Below the pieces are notes generated by a model. It was given only the letters and a program-made list of their open reading frames with translations, was not told where the DNA came from and did not search any database. A DNA stretch of 64,000 nucleotides from Bacteroidota bacterium (GTDB lineage: Bacteria > Bacteroidota > JABWAT01). Positions 18,925 through 27,291 of the stretch are shown piece by piece. How positions within the stretch are numbered: position 1 is the first letter of the stretch; each line of letters begins with the position of its first letter. Both the position numbers and the translations under genes were made by a program. The stretch is from positions 558,001 to 622,000 of the forward strand of contig JAKLJL010000001.1 in the NCBI GenBank assembly GCA_023151185.1, given 5' to 3'.

Positions 18925-18956
18925 CTGCCGGGTGACTGTTCCTGTTCATCCGGCAG
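18925..18956. other. Intergenic hairpin between convergent genes
   Basis: An 11-bp stem (18925-18935 with 18946-18956, one G-T wobble) closes a 10-nt loop between the converging tpx gene and the small minus-strand gene. No T-run follows on either strand, so use as an intrinsic terminator is uncertain. Confidence 0.4.
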
Positions 18957-19002
18957 ACCCTCTGAACAAGATCCCGATCCGGTTTTCAGTTTTTAAATCC
19001 AG

Positions 19003-19143
19003 CTATTCCATTCTTTTTCTGCGCCGGTTCAGCAATTCCCGTTTAGTCTGTTTGATATGACTTTTGGCTTTCCGGTCATACCGGGTAAGCATCCAGACCA
19101 GAAAAAGTGCAATTGAAAAAACAAGCCCGATTATCACAAACAT
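19003..19143 (-). CDS. Small single-span membrane protein (46 aa)
   Basis: Reading the minus strand from ATG at 19143 gives 46 aa: a hydrophobic helix (MFVIIGLVFSIALFLVWML) followed by a very basic tail with KSHIKQTKRELL and NRRRKR. By the positive-inside rule the tail is cytoplasmic. The start lies one base after the dtd stop, which argues for co-translation with the operon. The composition matches neighbours, and the stop TAG is at 19003-19005. I recognise no family. A chance frame of this length is possible, but the tight spacing and helix-plus-tail layout favour a real gene. Confidence 0.6.
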   Translation of the reverse strand: MFVIIGLVFSIALFLVWMLTRYDRKAKSHIKQTKRELLNRRRKRME

Positions 19144-19144
19144 G

Positions 19145-19594
19145 TCACCCCTCCGGTGATTCCAGCCAGATTGTTACCGGCCCATCGTTAATCAAATGAA
19201 CTTTCATCATGGCCCCGAAAATTCCTGTTTCGGTTTTTTTTCCTGTCAGAGTTTCGAGGTGACTGCAAAAAAAACGGTACAGCGGTTCAGCATGATCCGG
19301 CCCGGCAGATTCGATGAAGGAGGGCCGGTTTCCTTTCCGGGCATCGCCGTAAAGGGTAAACTGGGAAACGACCAGGCAGCTTCCGCCGGTATCCAGGACT
19401 GATAAATTCATTTTTTCGGCAGCATCCTGAAAAATCCTGAGACGTGCACACTTTTCTGCCAGCCAGACTGCCTGTTTTTCTGAATCGGTCTGATGAATCC
19501 CCAAAAGAATCAGCAGCCCGTGACCAATCCGGCCGGTAATGCGGTCATCAACCCGTACCTCTGCTTCTGTAACCCGTTGTAGTAATGCCCTCAT
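19145..19594 (-). CDS. dtd: D-aminoacyl-tRNA deacylase
   Basis: The 149-aa length is standard for DTD. Motifs are MRALLQRVTEAEVRVD, GHGLLILLGIHQTD, VSQFTLYGDARKGNRPSF (catalytic SQFTL region) and the C-terminal GAMMKVHLINDGPVTIWLES, which corresponds to the cross-subunit Gly-cisPro site found as GxMQV...NDGPVT in the family. The enzyme removes D-amino acids mischarged on tRNA. It overlaps prmC by 4 nt. Confidence 0.95.
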   Translation of the reverse strand: MRALLQRVTEAEVRVDDRITGRIGHGLLILLGIHQTDSEKQAVWLAEKCARLRIFQDAAEKMNLSVLDTGGSCLVVSQFTLYGDARKGNRPSFIESAGPDHAEPLYRFFCSHLETLTGKKTETGIFGAMMKVHLINDGPVTIWLESPEG

Positions 19595-20451
19595 TTTTTT
19601 CCTTTGAGAATTCTCGGTTTTCCCTGCATATCCCTGACGATTTCAACGTCCTCAAGAACCGGATTAAATAAAGCTGCCACAGCCGGTGCGGTCACTTCAT
19701 GAAGTTCAAGAAAGATCCACCCGCCAGGTTTAAGATGATGACGGGCACAGGAGGCAAGGGCTTTGTAAAACGACAATCCGTCTGCCCCGTCTGTCAGAGC
19801 AGAAACCGGTTCAAACTGTCTGACTTCCGGCTGAAGTGAGGCGATTTCAGGTTCCGGAATATATGGCGGGTTTGAGATAATCACATCAAACGCTTCTTTT
19901 GGGGTCCAGCAAAGGAAATCTGTTTGCAGCAGGGTAACCTGATCCGCCGCATGAAAAAGTTCCAGGTTTTCCCGGGCGATCCGGAGGGCCTCATCCGAAA
20001 CATCCAGAGAAAGAACAGAGGGTTTTGCTAGTTTTTTTGCCAGAGCAACCGGAAGGCATCCGCTTCCTGTTCCAACTTCAAGAATACGCAAGCCAGCGAA
20101 AGGCAGAAGTGTTTTGATGGCCAGATCAGCCAACTCTTCAGTTTCGGGCCGCGGAATTAAAACCCCGGGTCCGACTTTCAGCAGAAAATCCATAAACTGA
20201 GCTTCGCCGAGGATGTACTGCAACGGCTCCCGCTTCGCCCGCCGTGAAAGAAATTCTCTGAGACGGGTGACCTCATCCGGGGCTAGCGGATAGTCAAATT
20301 TCAGGTAAAGCCCCATCCGGTTCAGGTTCAGGATTTTCCCGAGCATCAACTGAACATTCAGGCGTGCATCCTCAATGCCTTTCGATTCGAGCCAGTTGAC
20401 CGATAAATTCAGGTAATCGAGCAGAGTGACCGGTTGTACAGGTTCAGACAC
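19591..20451 (-). CDS. prmC: Peptide chain release factor N5-glutamine methyltransferase
   Basis: This 286-aa protein has the PrmC/HemK layout. An N-terminal helical domain (LLDYLNLSVNWLESKGI, RREPLQYILGEAQFMDF-like region) precedes a class I methyltransferase domain. That domain has ILEVGTGSGCLPVALAK for SAM binding and the catalytic NPPYIPEPEI. RPETEELADLA is also conserved. The enzyme methylates the GGQ glutamine of release factors. It overlaps hutG by 8 nt and dtd by 4 nt on the minus strand. Confidence 0.95.
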   Translation of the reverse strand: MSEPVQPVTLLDYLNLSVNWLESKGIEDARLNVQLMLGKILNLNRMGLYLKFDYPLAPDEVTRLREFLSRRAKREPLQYILGEAQFMDFLLKVGPGVLIPRPETEELADLAIKTLLPFAGLRILEVGTGSGCLPVALAKKLAKPSVLSLDVSDEALRIARENLELFHAADQVTLLQTDFLCWTPKEAFDVIISNPPYIPEPEIASLQPEVRQFEPVSALTDGADGLSFYKALASCARHHLKPGGWIFLELHEVTAPAVAALFNPVLEDVEIVRDMQGKPRILKGKK

Positions 20452-21424
20452 CGGCAGCTCCAGACGAAAAATGTCCCGAGATAAACTGGTAAATCAGCAT
20501 TGCAGCCAGTTTTGAGGTTTGGTTATCCCGGTCGAATACCGGGTTCACTTCACAGATATCCAGACTGGTTACCCGGCCCGATTTTCCCAGTCTTTCCAGT
20601 ACCGGAAACATGAGATCCGGAGTTAAACCGGTAACCTGAGGTGCACTGCAGCCCGGTGCCCATGCAGACCCGAACCCGTCGATGTCGATCGTCAGATAAA
20701 CCGGACTGTCATCCTTTCCCGGAAGTAGGCCGGGGTGAATTTCCTTTTGGATAGCAGACAGCCAGTTCAGGCGGATCCGGTTTTCCTCAGCAAATCTGAC
20801 ATACGCAGCCGAGTTGGCATTGGGCTGGGCACCAAAAATCCAATACCCGGAAAGCAGTCCGGAAGGATGCTGAATCATCTGGCGGAATGGTGTTCCCGAC
20901 GTCCCGGTTCCGTCTGAAGGAATTTCACGCACGTCGAGGTGGGCATCAAAATTAACTACCGAAACTTCTTTTCTTGCCTCTACATATCCCAAAAAATGTC
21001 CATACGCGGTTTCATGTCCACCACCCAGCACAACCGGGAGTCCACCTTTCAGCAGGATCCAGCCAACAACTTCACCGAGCCGTTTCTGAGCATCCGGCAG
21101 GGAATTCCCGGTCTGGATATTACCCAGATCGAAGATTCTGCAGCGGTCAAAACTTTCAAGTCCGTTTTCCATATTCGATGCCGGAAGCCGGTAAAACATT
21201 TCTCTGATTCTATCCGGCGCCTCAGAAGATCCTTCCCGGCCGTGGTTCCGTATTACCCCACGATCTTCAGGAAAACCCACGAGGCAAATATCTCCCGGGG
21301 TGATATCCGGCAGATTCTCTGACGGAAAGTGGATGATTTCTCCCATCCGGCGGTCATTCGGATCATTTCTGGAAAACCGTTGAAGAGTCGGGATTGGGTT
21401 CAGATAAAGAGACATTCGTTCCAT
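20444..21424 (-). CDS. hutG: Formimidoylglutamase (arginase family)
   Basis: The 326-aa protein has all arginase-fold metal motifs: LGGGHETAYG, VNFDAHLDVRE and LTIDIDGFGSAWAPGCSAP. The DGFGSAWAPGCSAP form is closer to HutG than to arginase or agmatinase. It would hydrolyse formiminoglutamate in histidine degradation, consistent with the adjacent hutI. Two in-frame ATGs occur (21424 and 21415). The first overlaps hutI by 25 nt, and the second has a weak GGAA ahead of it. Neither hutH nor hutU is in the window. Confidence 0.85.
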   Translation of the reverse strand: MERMSLYLNPIPTLQRFSRNDPNDRRMGEIIHFPSENLPDITPGDICLVGFPEDRGVIRNHGREGSSEAPDRIREMFYRLPASNMENGLESFDRCRIFDLGNIQTGNSLPDAQKRLGEVVGWILLKGGLPVVLGGGHETAYGHFLGYVEARKEVSVVNFDAHLDVREIPSDGTGTSGTPFRQMIQHPSGLLSGYWIFGAQPNANSAAYVRFAEENRIRLNWLSAIQKEIHPGLLPGKDDSPVYLTIDIDGFGSAWAPGCSAPQVTGLTPDLMFPVLERLGKSGRVTSLDICEVNPVFDRDNQTSKLAAMLIYQFISGHFSSGAAGV

Positions 21425-22647
21425 TGTTCAGATTGCCAGACTAACTGCCCGGAAGCAAAGACTTTCCCGGCATGGTTTAAAGATGGGTGATAAATCAGAT
21501 GTTCTAGTGACGGAGAGTTCCACAGAACCAGGTCTCCCCGGAAACCAGGTTCAATTTTCCCGGTTATGTGATGAATTCCCACAGCTTTTGCAGCATTCAG
21601 GGTTACGGCAGACAGAATTTCATCGGGTGACATGGACATGTACAAGGCGGCCAGCATCCAGATAAAAGAAAACTGGTCCAAAGTGCAGGAACCCGGATTA
21701 AAATCGGTTGCCAGGGCAACAGTTGCGCCTGAGTTGATAAGTTTTCGTGCCGGTGCATACGGCATTTTAAGATACCAGGCCGTTCCCGGTAGCAGGACGC
21801 CGACGGTTTCGGATGCAGCCAGATCCCGGATGCCATCATCAGTAATGCAGAGCAGGTGGTCAGCAGAAAGAGCCTGAAGCCGGGCGGCAAGTGAGGCACC
21901 CCCGAGAGGCGTCAGTTCGTCTGCGTGAAATTTTATTTTAAGTCCATTTTGAAGCGCAGCCCGGGCGATTTTTTCGGATTCTTCGAGAGAGTAAACCCCG
22001 GTTTCACAGAAAACGTCACAAGCCTCTGCCAACTGATTCCGGGCAATTTCAGGAAGCAATTCCTGAGTCAGGACAGAAATCCACCCGGATCGGTCATCCC
22101 TGTATTCCGGCGGAATTTCATGAGCTCCCATAAAGGTTGCCTGTACCGTTCCCGGGAATTCCTGTTTCAGCCGGTTGATGACCCGAAGCAGTTTCAATTC
22201 ACTTTCAACCGACAGGCCGTAACCCGATTTGATTTCAAGTGAGGTGACTCCCTGGCTGAGCCACCTGGCGGCCCGGATGCGGGCATTGCGGAGCAAGTCA
22301 TTTTCAGACATATCCCTGGTTTTCTGAACCGTAGACAAAATTCCGCCACCCGATGCAGCAATTTCTGAATAAGTTGTCCCCTGGGTCCGCCGGATAAATT
22401 CACCCGACCGGTCACCGGCAAAAACCAGGTGGGTGTGGCAGTCAATCAGACCGGGAGTCAGGATCTGACCGGTCCCGTCGATTACCAGATCTGAGTTTTG
22501 TGGAACCGGAGCACCCGCCGTCCCGCCAACATAGATAATTCCGGACTCATCAACAATGACTGTTCCGTTTTCAATTTTCAGCAGAGGGGTATTTCCCGGC
22601 GATACTGGAGTCAGAATTTGCCGGATGTTCCGGATGTGAGTTGCCAT
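21400..22647 (-). CDS. hutI: Imidazolonepropionase
   Basis: The 415-aa protein is an amidohydrolase with the HutI signatures LTPGLIDCHTHLVFAGDRS, then RRTQGTTYSEIAASGGGILS. Further motifs are ATFMGAHEIP, CETGVYSLEES, KFHADELTPLGGASLAA, SADHLLCI and ALATDFNPGSC. The metal-binding His and Asp residues are in place. It opens 4-imidazolone-5-propionate to formiminoglutamate, which hutG then cleaves. The gene begins one base after the response-regulator stop, an uncommon association. Confidence 0.95.
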   Translation of the reverse strand: MATHIRNIRQILTPVSPGNTPLLKIENGTVIVDESGIIYVGGTAGAPVPQNSDLVIDGTGQILTPGLIDCHTHLVFAGDRSGEFIRRTQGTTYSEIAASGGGILSTVQKTRDMSENDLLRNARIRAARWLSQGVTSLEIKSGYGLSVESELKLLRVINRLKQEFPGTVQATFMGAHEIPPEYRDDRSGWISVLTQELLPEIARNQLAEACDVFCETGVYSLEESEKIARAALQNGLKIKFHADELTPLGGASLAARLQALSADHLLCITDDGIRDLAASETVGVLLPGTAWYLKMPYAPARKLINSGATVALATDFNPGSCTLDQFSFIWMLAALYMSMSPDEILSAVTLNAAKAVGIHHITGKIEPGFRGDLVLWNSPSLEHLIYHPSLNHAGKVFASGQLVWQSEQWNECLFI

Positions 22648-22648
22648 G

Positions 22649-24124
22649 TCAGGTTTTCAGCCCGAGTTCTTTACACATCCGGGAGTAATTTGGCGGTGCA
22701 ATTCCCAGTTTTTTTGCAGCATCCGCATCACTTGAGGAATGATCCCGGACAAAGGAGACATACTCACGTCTGAACTCAAGTTCTATATCCCGAAGGGGAA
22801 CTCCTTTGTGAAGAAAAGGAGCAAACAGGTCCTTTTTGTCGGATTCGGACAGGGAAGAGGCAACCGGCTGATCGGCCAGGCCAAGGGCTTTCTGGACGAT
22901 CTGGACAGTAATTTTTTGTTCCTCACCAAAGAGCAGTCTCTGGGCAATGTTTTTCAGCTCCCTTACGTTCCCCGGCCAGTTATAGGACAGAAGCAGTTTC
23001 TTAGCCTCAGCCGTCAGTTCAACCGGGTCTTTTCCCATATCCCGTGTGAACGATTCCAGAAAATGATCGAGAAGCAGGGTAATATCCTCACGCCGGTCCT
23101 TTAATGCCGGAACATGGATCCGGATAACATTCAGCCGGTAATATAAATCTTCACGGAACCGTTTCTGTGCAATTTCCTCCTCGATGTTCCGGTTGGTTGC
23201 TGCAATTACCCTGACGTCAACTTTAACCTTCCCCGTCCGGCCGATTTTTTCAATTTCCCCTTCCTGAAGAACCCGAAGCATTTTAACCTGGGCAGAAAGT
23301 GGTAGTTCAGTGATTTCATCCAGAAAAATTGTTCCGTTGCTGGCAATTTCGAACAGCCCGGGTTTATTGGAATTGGCACCGGTAAAAGATCCTTTTGCAT
23401 AGCCAAACAGTTCTGATTCGACCAGTTCAAGCGGAATGGAGCCACAGTTAATGGCAACAAAATTTTCGAAACGCCTGTCACTGGTATAGTGGATGTTATT
23501 GGCCACCATTTCCTTGCCGGTTCCCGAAGGCCCGGTAATGAAAACACTTGCCGAATTCTGGGCACTTTTCCGGATATCTTCCCGAAGGATTTTGATTGCC
23601 GGTGCTTCACCGACAATCATTTTCTGGGAAAGGATATTCTCAACGTTTTTATTCAGTTTTTTAGCCGACCGGAGCTGTTCTTCCTCGAGACGTTTCTTTT
23701 GCCAGGCATTGACGATACTGAGAATAAAATCGGTGGGCTGATAAATGTAATCCTCGATATCGCCTGGGTATTTGGTGCAGTACCAGAAGGCGCCGGCCTG
23801 GATCAGTTTGGCGGCGAAATCGAAATTGGTCAGGTTGATGGTCATTTTGGTGATGACAATGACCTGAAGAGCCGGGGCAAGAATCCGGATCCGGCGAATC
23901 AGTTCATCCCCCATGATCCCGCCGGAAATCTGGTAATCGGTAATCACCACATCATAGCCGCCGGGGTTGGCCTGCAAAAGCTCCAGGGCCGCTTTTCCGT
24001 TAGACACAATATCTTCAATCCGGATTTCAGCAGAGTACGGGTCCAGAGTTTTTTTTATCCGTCGGATGTCATAATCTTCATCTTCGATAACCAGCAGCCG
24101 GATGGTAGTTTCAGTGAGTTTCAT
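22649..24124 (-). CDS. Sigma-54-dependent response regulator (NtrC type)
   Basis: The 491-aa protein has three parts. The receiver (about 8-135) carries the acidic pair in VIEDED, phosphoacceptor D63 in VVITDYQ, T92 and K118. The AAA+ domain (about 168-400) has Walker A GPSGTGKE (198-205), Walker B GTIFLDE (264-270) and a sigma-54 contact loop reading GSFTGA (245-250) instead of GAFTGA. A C-terminal Fis-like helix-turn-helix (DADAAKKLGIAPPNYSRMCK) follows. It should activate RpoN promoters on phosphorylation. Two kinase genes lie immediately upstream in the same operon, so they are the likely partners. Confidence 0.93.
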   Translation of the reverse strand: MKLTETTIRLLVIEDEDYDIRRIKKTLDPYSAEIRIEDIVSNGKAALELLQANPGGYDVVITDYQISGGIMGDELIRRIRILAPALQVIVITKMTINLTNFDFAAKLIQAGAFWYCTKYPGDIEDYIYQPTDFILSIVNAWQKKRLEEEQLRSAKKLNKNVENILSQKMIVGEAPAIKILREDIRKSAQNSASVFITGPSGTGKEMVANNIHYTSDRRFENFVAINCGSIPLELVESELFGYAKGSFTGANSNKPGLFEIASNGTIFLDEITELPLSAQVKMLRVLQEGEIEKIGRTGKVKVDVRVIAATNRNIEEEIAQKRFREDLYYRLNVIRIHVPALKDRREDITLLLDHFLESFTRDMGKDPVELTAEAKKLLLSYNWPGNVRELKNIAQRLLFGEEQKITVQIVQKALGLADQPVASSLSESDKKDLFAPFLHKGVPLRDIELEFRREYVSFVRDHSSSDADAAKKLGIAPPNYSRMCKELGLKT

Positions 24125-27100
24125 TAGGTCCTGTCCTGTTTTTCCCGGAATACCGGATGAGCAGTTCCTGAACGTCGGTCAGTTTAAACGGTTTGCTCAG
24201 ATAATCATCCATTCCGGAATCGATACATTTTTCACGGTCACCGTCCATGGCATTCGCTGTCATGGCAACGATTTTTACCGGTCTGTCCGGATAAAGTGTT
24301 CTGATCTGCCGGGTTGCTTCAAGACCATCCATTTCGGGCATCTGAATATCCATCAGAATGATGTCAAAATCCTGCTCTTCCAGTTTTTTGAGAACTTCCA
24401 GCCCGTTTTCTGCAACTGAGGCTGCGTACCCCATTTTTTTCAGGACATTGAGGGCCAGTTTCTGGTTGACGGGATTGTCTTCGGCCAGAAGAAGCCTGAG
24501 CGGAAATTTTTCGGCAAGTTCCTTATCCAGAGAACCCGGCTTTTCTGATTTTGGCTTTGGCTGCGTTCTTGCAAGGAGTTGCAGAACGGCCTGAGCAAGA
24601 GAAAAGTGCCTGAACGGAAGACTGACCGGGATTACATTCTCGGTTTTGGGCTGCCCGGGATATTCCCGGCCCGGTACATTAAGCGCAACCACTGGAATAT
24701 CTTTCCATTTCAATGGGATTTCTGCTTCCCGTCCAAATTTCTCACCTGGCAAAATGAGGACATCCGGGTCTGATTTTTCAGCTTCCGGACCGGAAATTGC
24801 CGAAAATCCATACATTTCCAAAGTTGTCCGGATGGATTTGCTCCGGATCGGTGAGTCATCCAGAATGACAATCAGGCGGTTTTCGATGAGGTTCTTTTCT
24901 GCGCCTGAAAACGGATTCTGGCGTTTTTTCGAGACTGTAGCCGGAAGAGTAAAGGTGAAAACGGATCCCTTCCCGGGTGTACTCGATACGGAAATCGTTC
25001 CCTGCATCAGACTGACCAGTTTTCGGGTTATGGCAAGACCCAGGCCGGTACCACCGTACTTTCTGGACGTCGAGGAATCAACCTGGGTAAAAGATTCGAA
25101 CAGAAGCGGAATTTTTTCCGCCGGAATTCCGATTCCGGTGTCTTTGATTTCGAACCGGATTGTTGTTGCATGATCCTGCCGTCCGATTCTTGAAACGTGG
25201 ACTTCAATTCCGCCGGTTTCTGTAAATTTCACGGCATTACCGATCAGATTGACTAAAATCTGCCGCAGCCGGAACGCATCCCCGGAGATGGAGCCGGGAA
25301 CATCGGTGTCGATGCAATAGGAAAAATCGAGGTTTTTCTGGTTGATTTTGGGTGCCAGTAAGTCAATGACCTCTTCGATGCAGAAGTCGAGTGCAAGGGG
25401 CTGGTAATCCAGTTCCAGTTTTCCGGTTTCAATTTTAGAGAAATCCAGAATGTCATTGATGATTTCAAGCAGATTTTCGCCGCTGGACTTAATGGTTTCT
25501 GCATAATCCCGCTGTTCGGCATTCAGGTTGGTTTCCAGCATCAGAGCAGTCATCCCGATCACCCCGTTCATCGGAGTTCTGATTTCATGGCTCATGGTTG
25601 CAAGAAACTCAGTTTTTGCCTTGTCTGCTGCCTCGGCGGCATTTTTTGCCTTCAGCAATTCCTGTTCTGCCAGTTTACGTTCGGTTATATCATACCGGAT
25701 GGCCATGAACCGGGACGGCTTGCCGAATTCATCCAGAATCGGGAATATGGTTGCATCAACCCAATAGGGAACCCCCAGCTTGCTGATATTTTTAATTTCC
25801 CCTTTCCAGACTTTTCCGGCTTTAATTGTGTCCCAGAGAATTCTGAAAAAGTCCTTAGAGTGAAATCCCGAGTTCACAATGCGGTGCGACTGGCCGACCA
25901 GTTCTTCAAGGGAATAACCGGCCACCTGGCAAAAATTATCATTCGCTTCGAGGATCACACCCCGTGAATCGGTGATGGATATAATGGCCGAGGCGTTCAT
26001 GGCATTCTGCAGATCCTGAAGTTGCCGGTAGAATCCAGCCAGCCGGATTTCATCGGTTTTCCGGTCGGTAAAATCCTGAATGGTTCCCCTGACTGTGACG
26101 ACCTCTCCTTTCGGATTCAGAACCGGGCGGCCGAAACCGAGAAAATATCTGAGCTGTCCTTCCTGATCCCTGAACCTGAATTCAAGACTGAACGTCCGCT
26201 TTTCAGTGACTGCATCGTTAAGAAGTTTAAGTCCGGACGTGTACTCAGTCGGGAACAACCCCCGCCTGATCATATCGATGGTTGTTTCATCACCCGTACT
26301 CTGCGGGATTTTGAGCAGGGTTTTCAGTTCGGGTGATACCGTGACTTTCATCGTCAGAATATCCAGTTCCCATGTTCCCATCCGGGCAAGACCGAGAGCA
26401 TCTACCAAAACAGTGCGCTGTTCATCGAGTGCCCGTTCGACTTTTTTCTTTTCGGTCATATCCTTGAACACAAACGAGAAAAACTCAACACTTCCATCTT
26501 CTTTTTTATGGGAGTTGACGGTCATCAATACCGGAATTTTCTCGTGGCTCCGGCTGATCAGTTCAGTTTCTCCCTGCCAGAGTCCCGATTCCCGTGATCG
26601 GGGAATGACCAGATCCCTGACAACTGAAATCCCGGAGTGGGTAAACAGATGATCCAGCTTCAAGGTCCAGTTATCCTTACCGGTAAAGGATTCCATTTTC
26701 AGATTCTGATACATGACAAAACTGCCCGGATCCACAAATAAAATCATATCCGGAGAATCTTCAAGAACCCGGCTAAGGCGGCGGATGGCCGATTCACTCA
26801 TCATTTTTGCCGACACATCCCGCAGGGTAACCAGAAAGAATTTTTTATCCCCTGAGGGGAAGGGGACCACTACAATTTCAAGGAATAACGGAAAGATGCC
26901 CGTTACTGGTGAGGTGACCTGCAATTCACAAATGGAGGTTTCCTGCTGGTTTTCCTCTGAAACAGAATTAAGTTTACTGTGCGTCAGGCAGGAAAAAACT
27001 TCATGAACCGAGTTGCTTTTCTTCCCGGCAGCTTTCAGAAACTGGTTTGCAGGGTCATTTCTGAACTGGATCTGACCTGACGCATCAAGAATCAGGACGC

Positions 27101-27275
27101 CGAAGGGAACCAGGCTGAAAAAGTTGACTGATGCGGGAAGACTGGATTCTTCAGATTCCGGGAAAAGACGGGAATAGGTCTCATTGACCTGAGTCAGAAA
27201 AGAGAGATTCTGCCTGTTGACGGGCATTCCGGCTGATTCAAGATGCTGTCTCAGCAGCGGATGTAGATCTTTCAT
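24111..27275 (-). CDS. Hybrid sensor histidine kinase with multiple PAS domains
   Basis: The 1054-aa protein has no clear membrane span. About four PAS-like domains are seen (near 45-155, 165-280, 290-405, 415-535), the last followed by a coiled coil. The HisKA box has H563 in ATMSHEIRTPMNG. The ATPase domain shows NLIGNAVKFTETGG (N near 680) and DTGIGIP, then YGGTGLGLAI. Residues about 800-900 look like a receiver without a phosphoacceptor Asp. A complete receiver follows (LLLAEDNPVNQ, D976 in ILMDIQMPEMDG, DYLSKPF). It overlaps the response-regulator gene by 14 nt. Confidence 0.92.
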   Translation of the reverse strand: MKDLHPLLRQHLESAGMPVNRQNLSFLTQVNETYSRLFPESEESSLPASVNFFSLVPFGVLILDASGQIQFRNDPANQFLKAAGKKSNSVHEVFSCLTHSKLNSVSEENQQETSICELQVTSPVTGIFPLFLEIVVVPFPSGDKKFFLVTLRDVSAKMMSESAIRRLSRVLEDSPDMILFVDPGSFVMYQNLKMESFTGKDNWTLKLDHLFTHSGISVVRDLVIPRSRESGLWQGETELISRSHEKIPVLMTVNSHKKEDGSVEFFSFVFKDMTEKKKVERALDEQRTVLVDALGLARMGTWELDILTMKVTVSPELKTLLKIPQSTGDETTIDMIRRGLFPTEYTSGLKLLNDAVTEKRTFSLEFRFRDQEGQLRYFLGFGRPVLNPKGEVVTVRGTIQDFTDRKTDEIRLAGFYRQLQDLQNAMNASAIISITDSRGVILEANDNFCQVAGYSLEELVGQSHRIVNSGFHSKDFFRILWDTIKAGKVWKGEIKNISKLGVPYWVDATIFPILDEFGKPSRFMAIRYDITERKLAEQELLKAKNAAEAADKAKTEFLATMSHEIRTPMNGVIGMTALMLETNLNAEQRDYAETIKSSGENLLEIINDILDFSKIETGKLELDYQPLALDFCIEEVIDLLAPKINQKNLDFSYCIDTDVPGSISGDAFRLRQILVNLIGNAVKFTETGGIEVHVSRIGRQDHATTIRFEIKDTGIGIPAEKIPLLFESFTQVDSSTSRKYGGTGLGLAITRKLVSLMQGTISVSSTPGKGSVFTFTLPATVSKKRQNPFSGAEKNLIENRLIVILDDSPIRSKSIRTTLEMYGFSAISGPEAEKSDPDVLILPGEKFGREAEIPLKWKDIPVVALNVPGREYPGQPKTENVIPVSLPFRHFSLAQAVLQLLARTQPKPKSEKPGSLDKELAEKFPLRLLLAEDNPVNQKLALNVLKKMGYAASVAENGLEVLKKLEEQDFDIILMDIQMPEMDGLEATRQIRTLYPDRPVKIVAMTANAMDGDREKCIDSGMDDYLSKPFKLTDVQELLIRYSGKNRTGPNETH

Positions 27276-27291
27276 GAGTACCGATCCGGAG

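Noticed and set aside
18925-18956. A firm bidirectional terminator between tpx and the minus-strand operon
   Set aside because: The hairpin is good, but neither strand has the T-run expected, so it is listed only as a hairpin.
23489-24127. A + strand open frame opposite the response regulator
   Set aside because: It mirrors the conserved receiver and AAA+ region on the minus strand and has no recognisable family.
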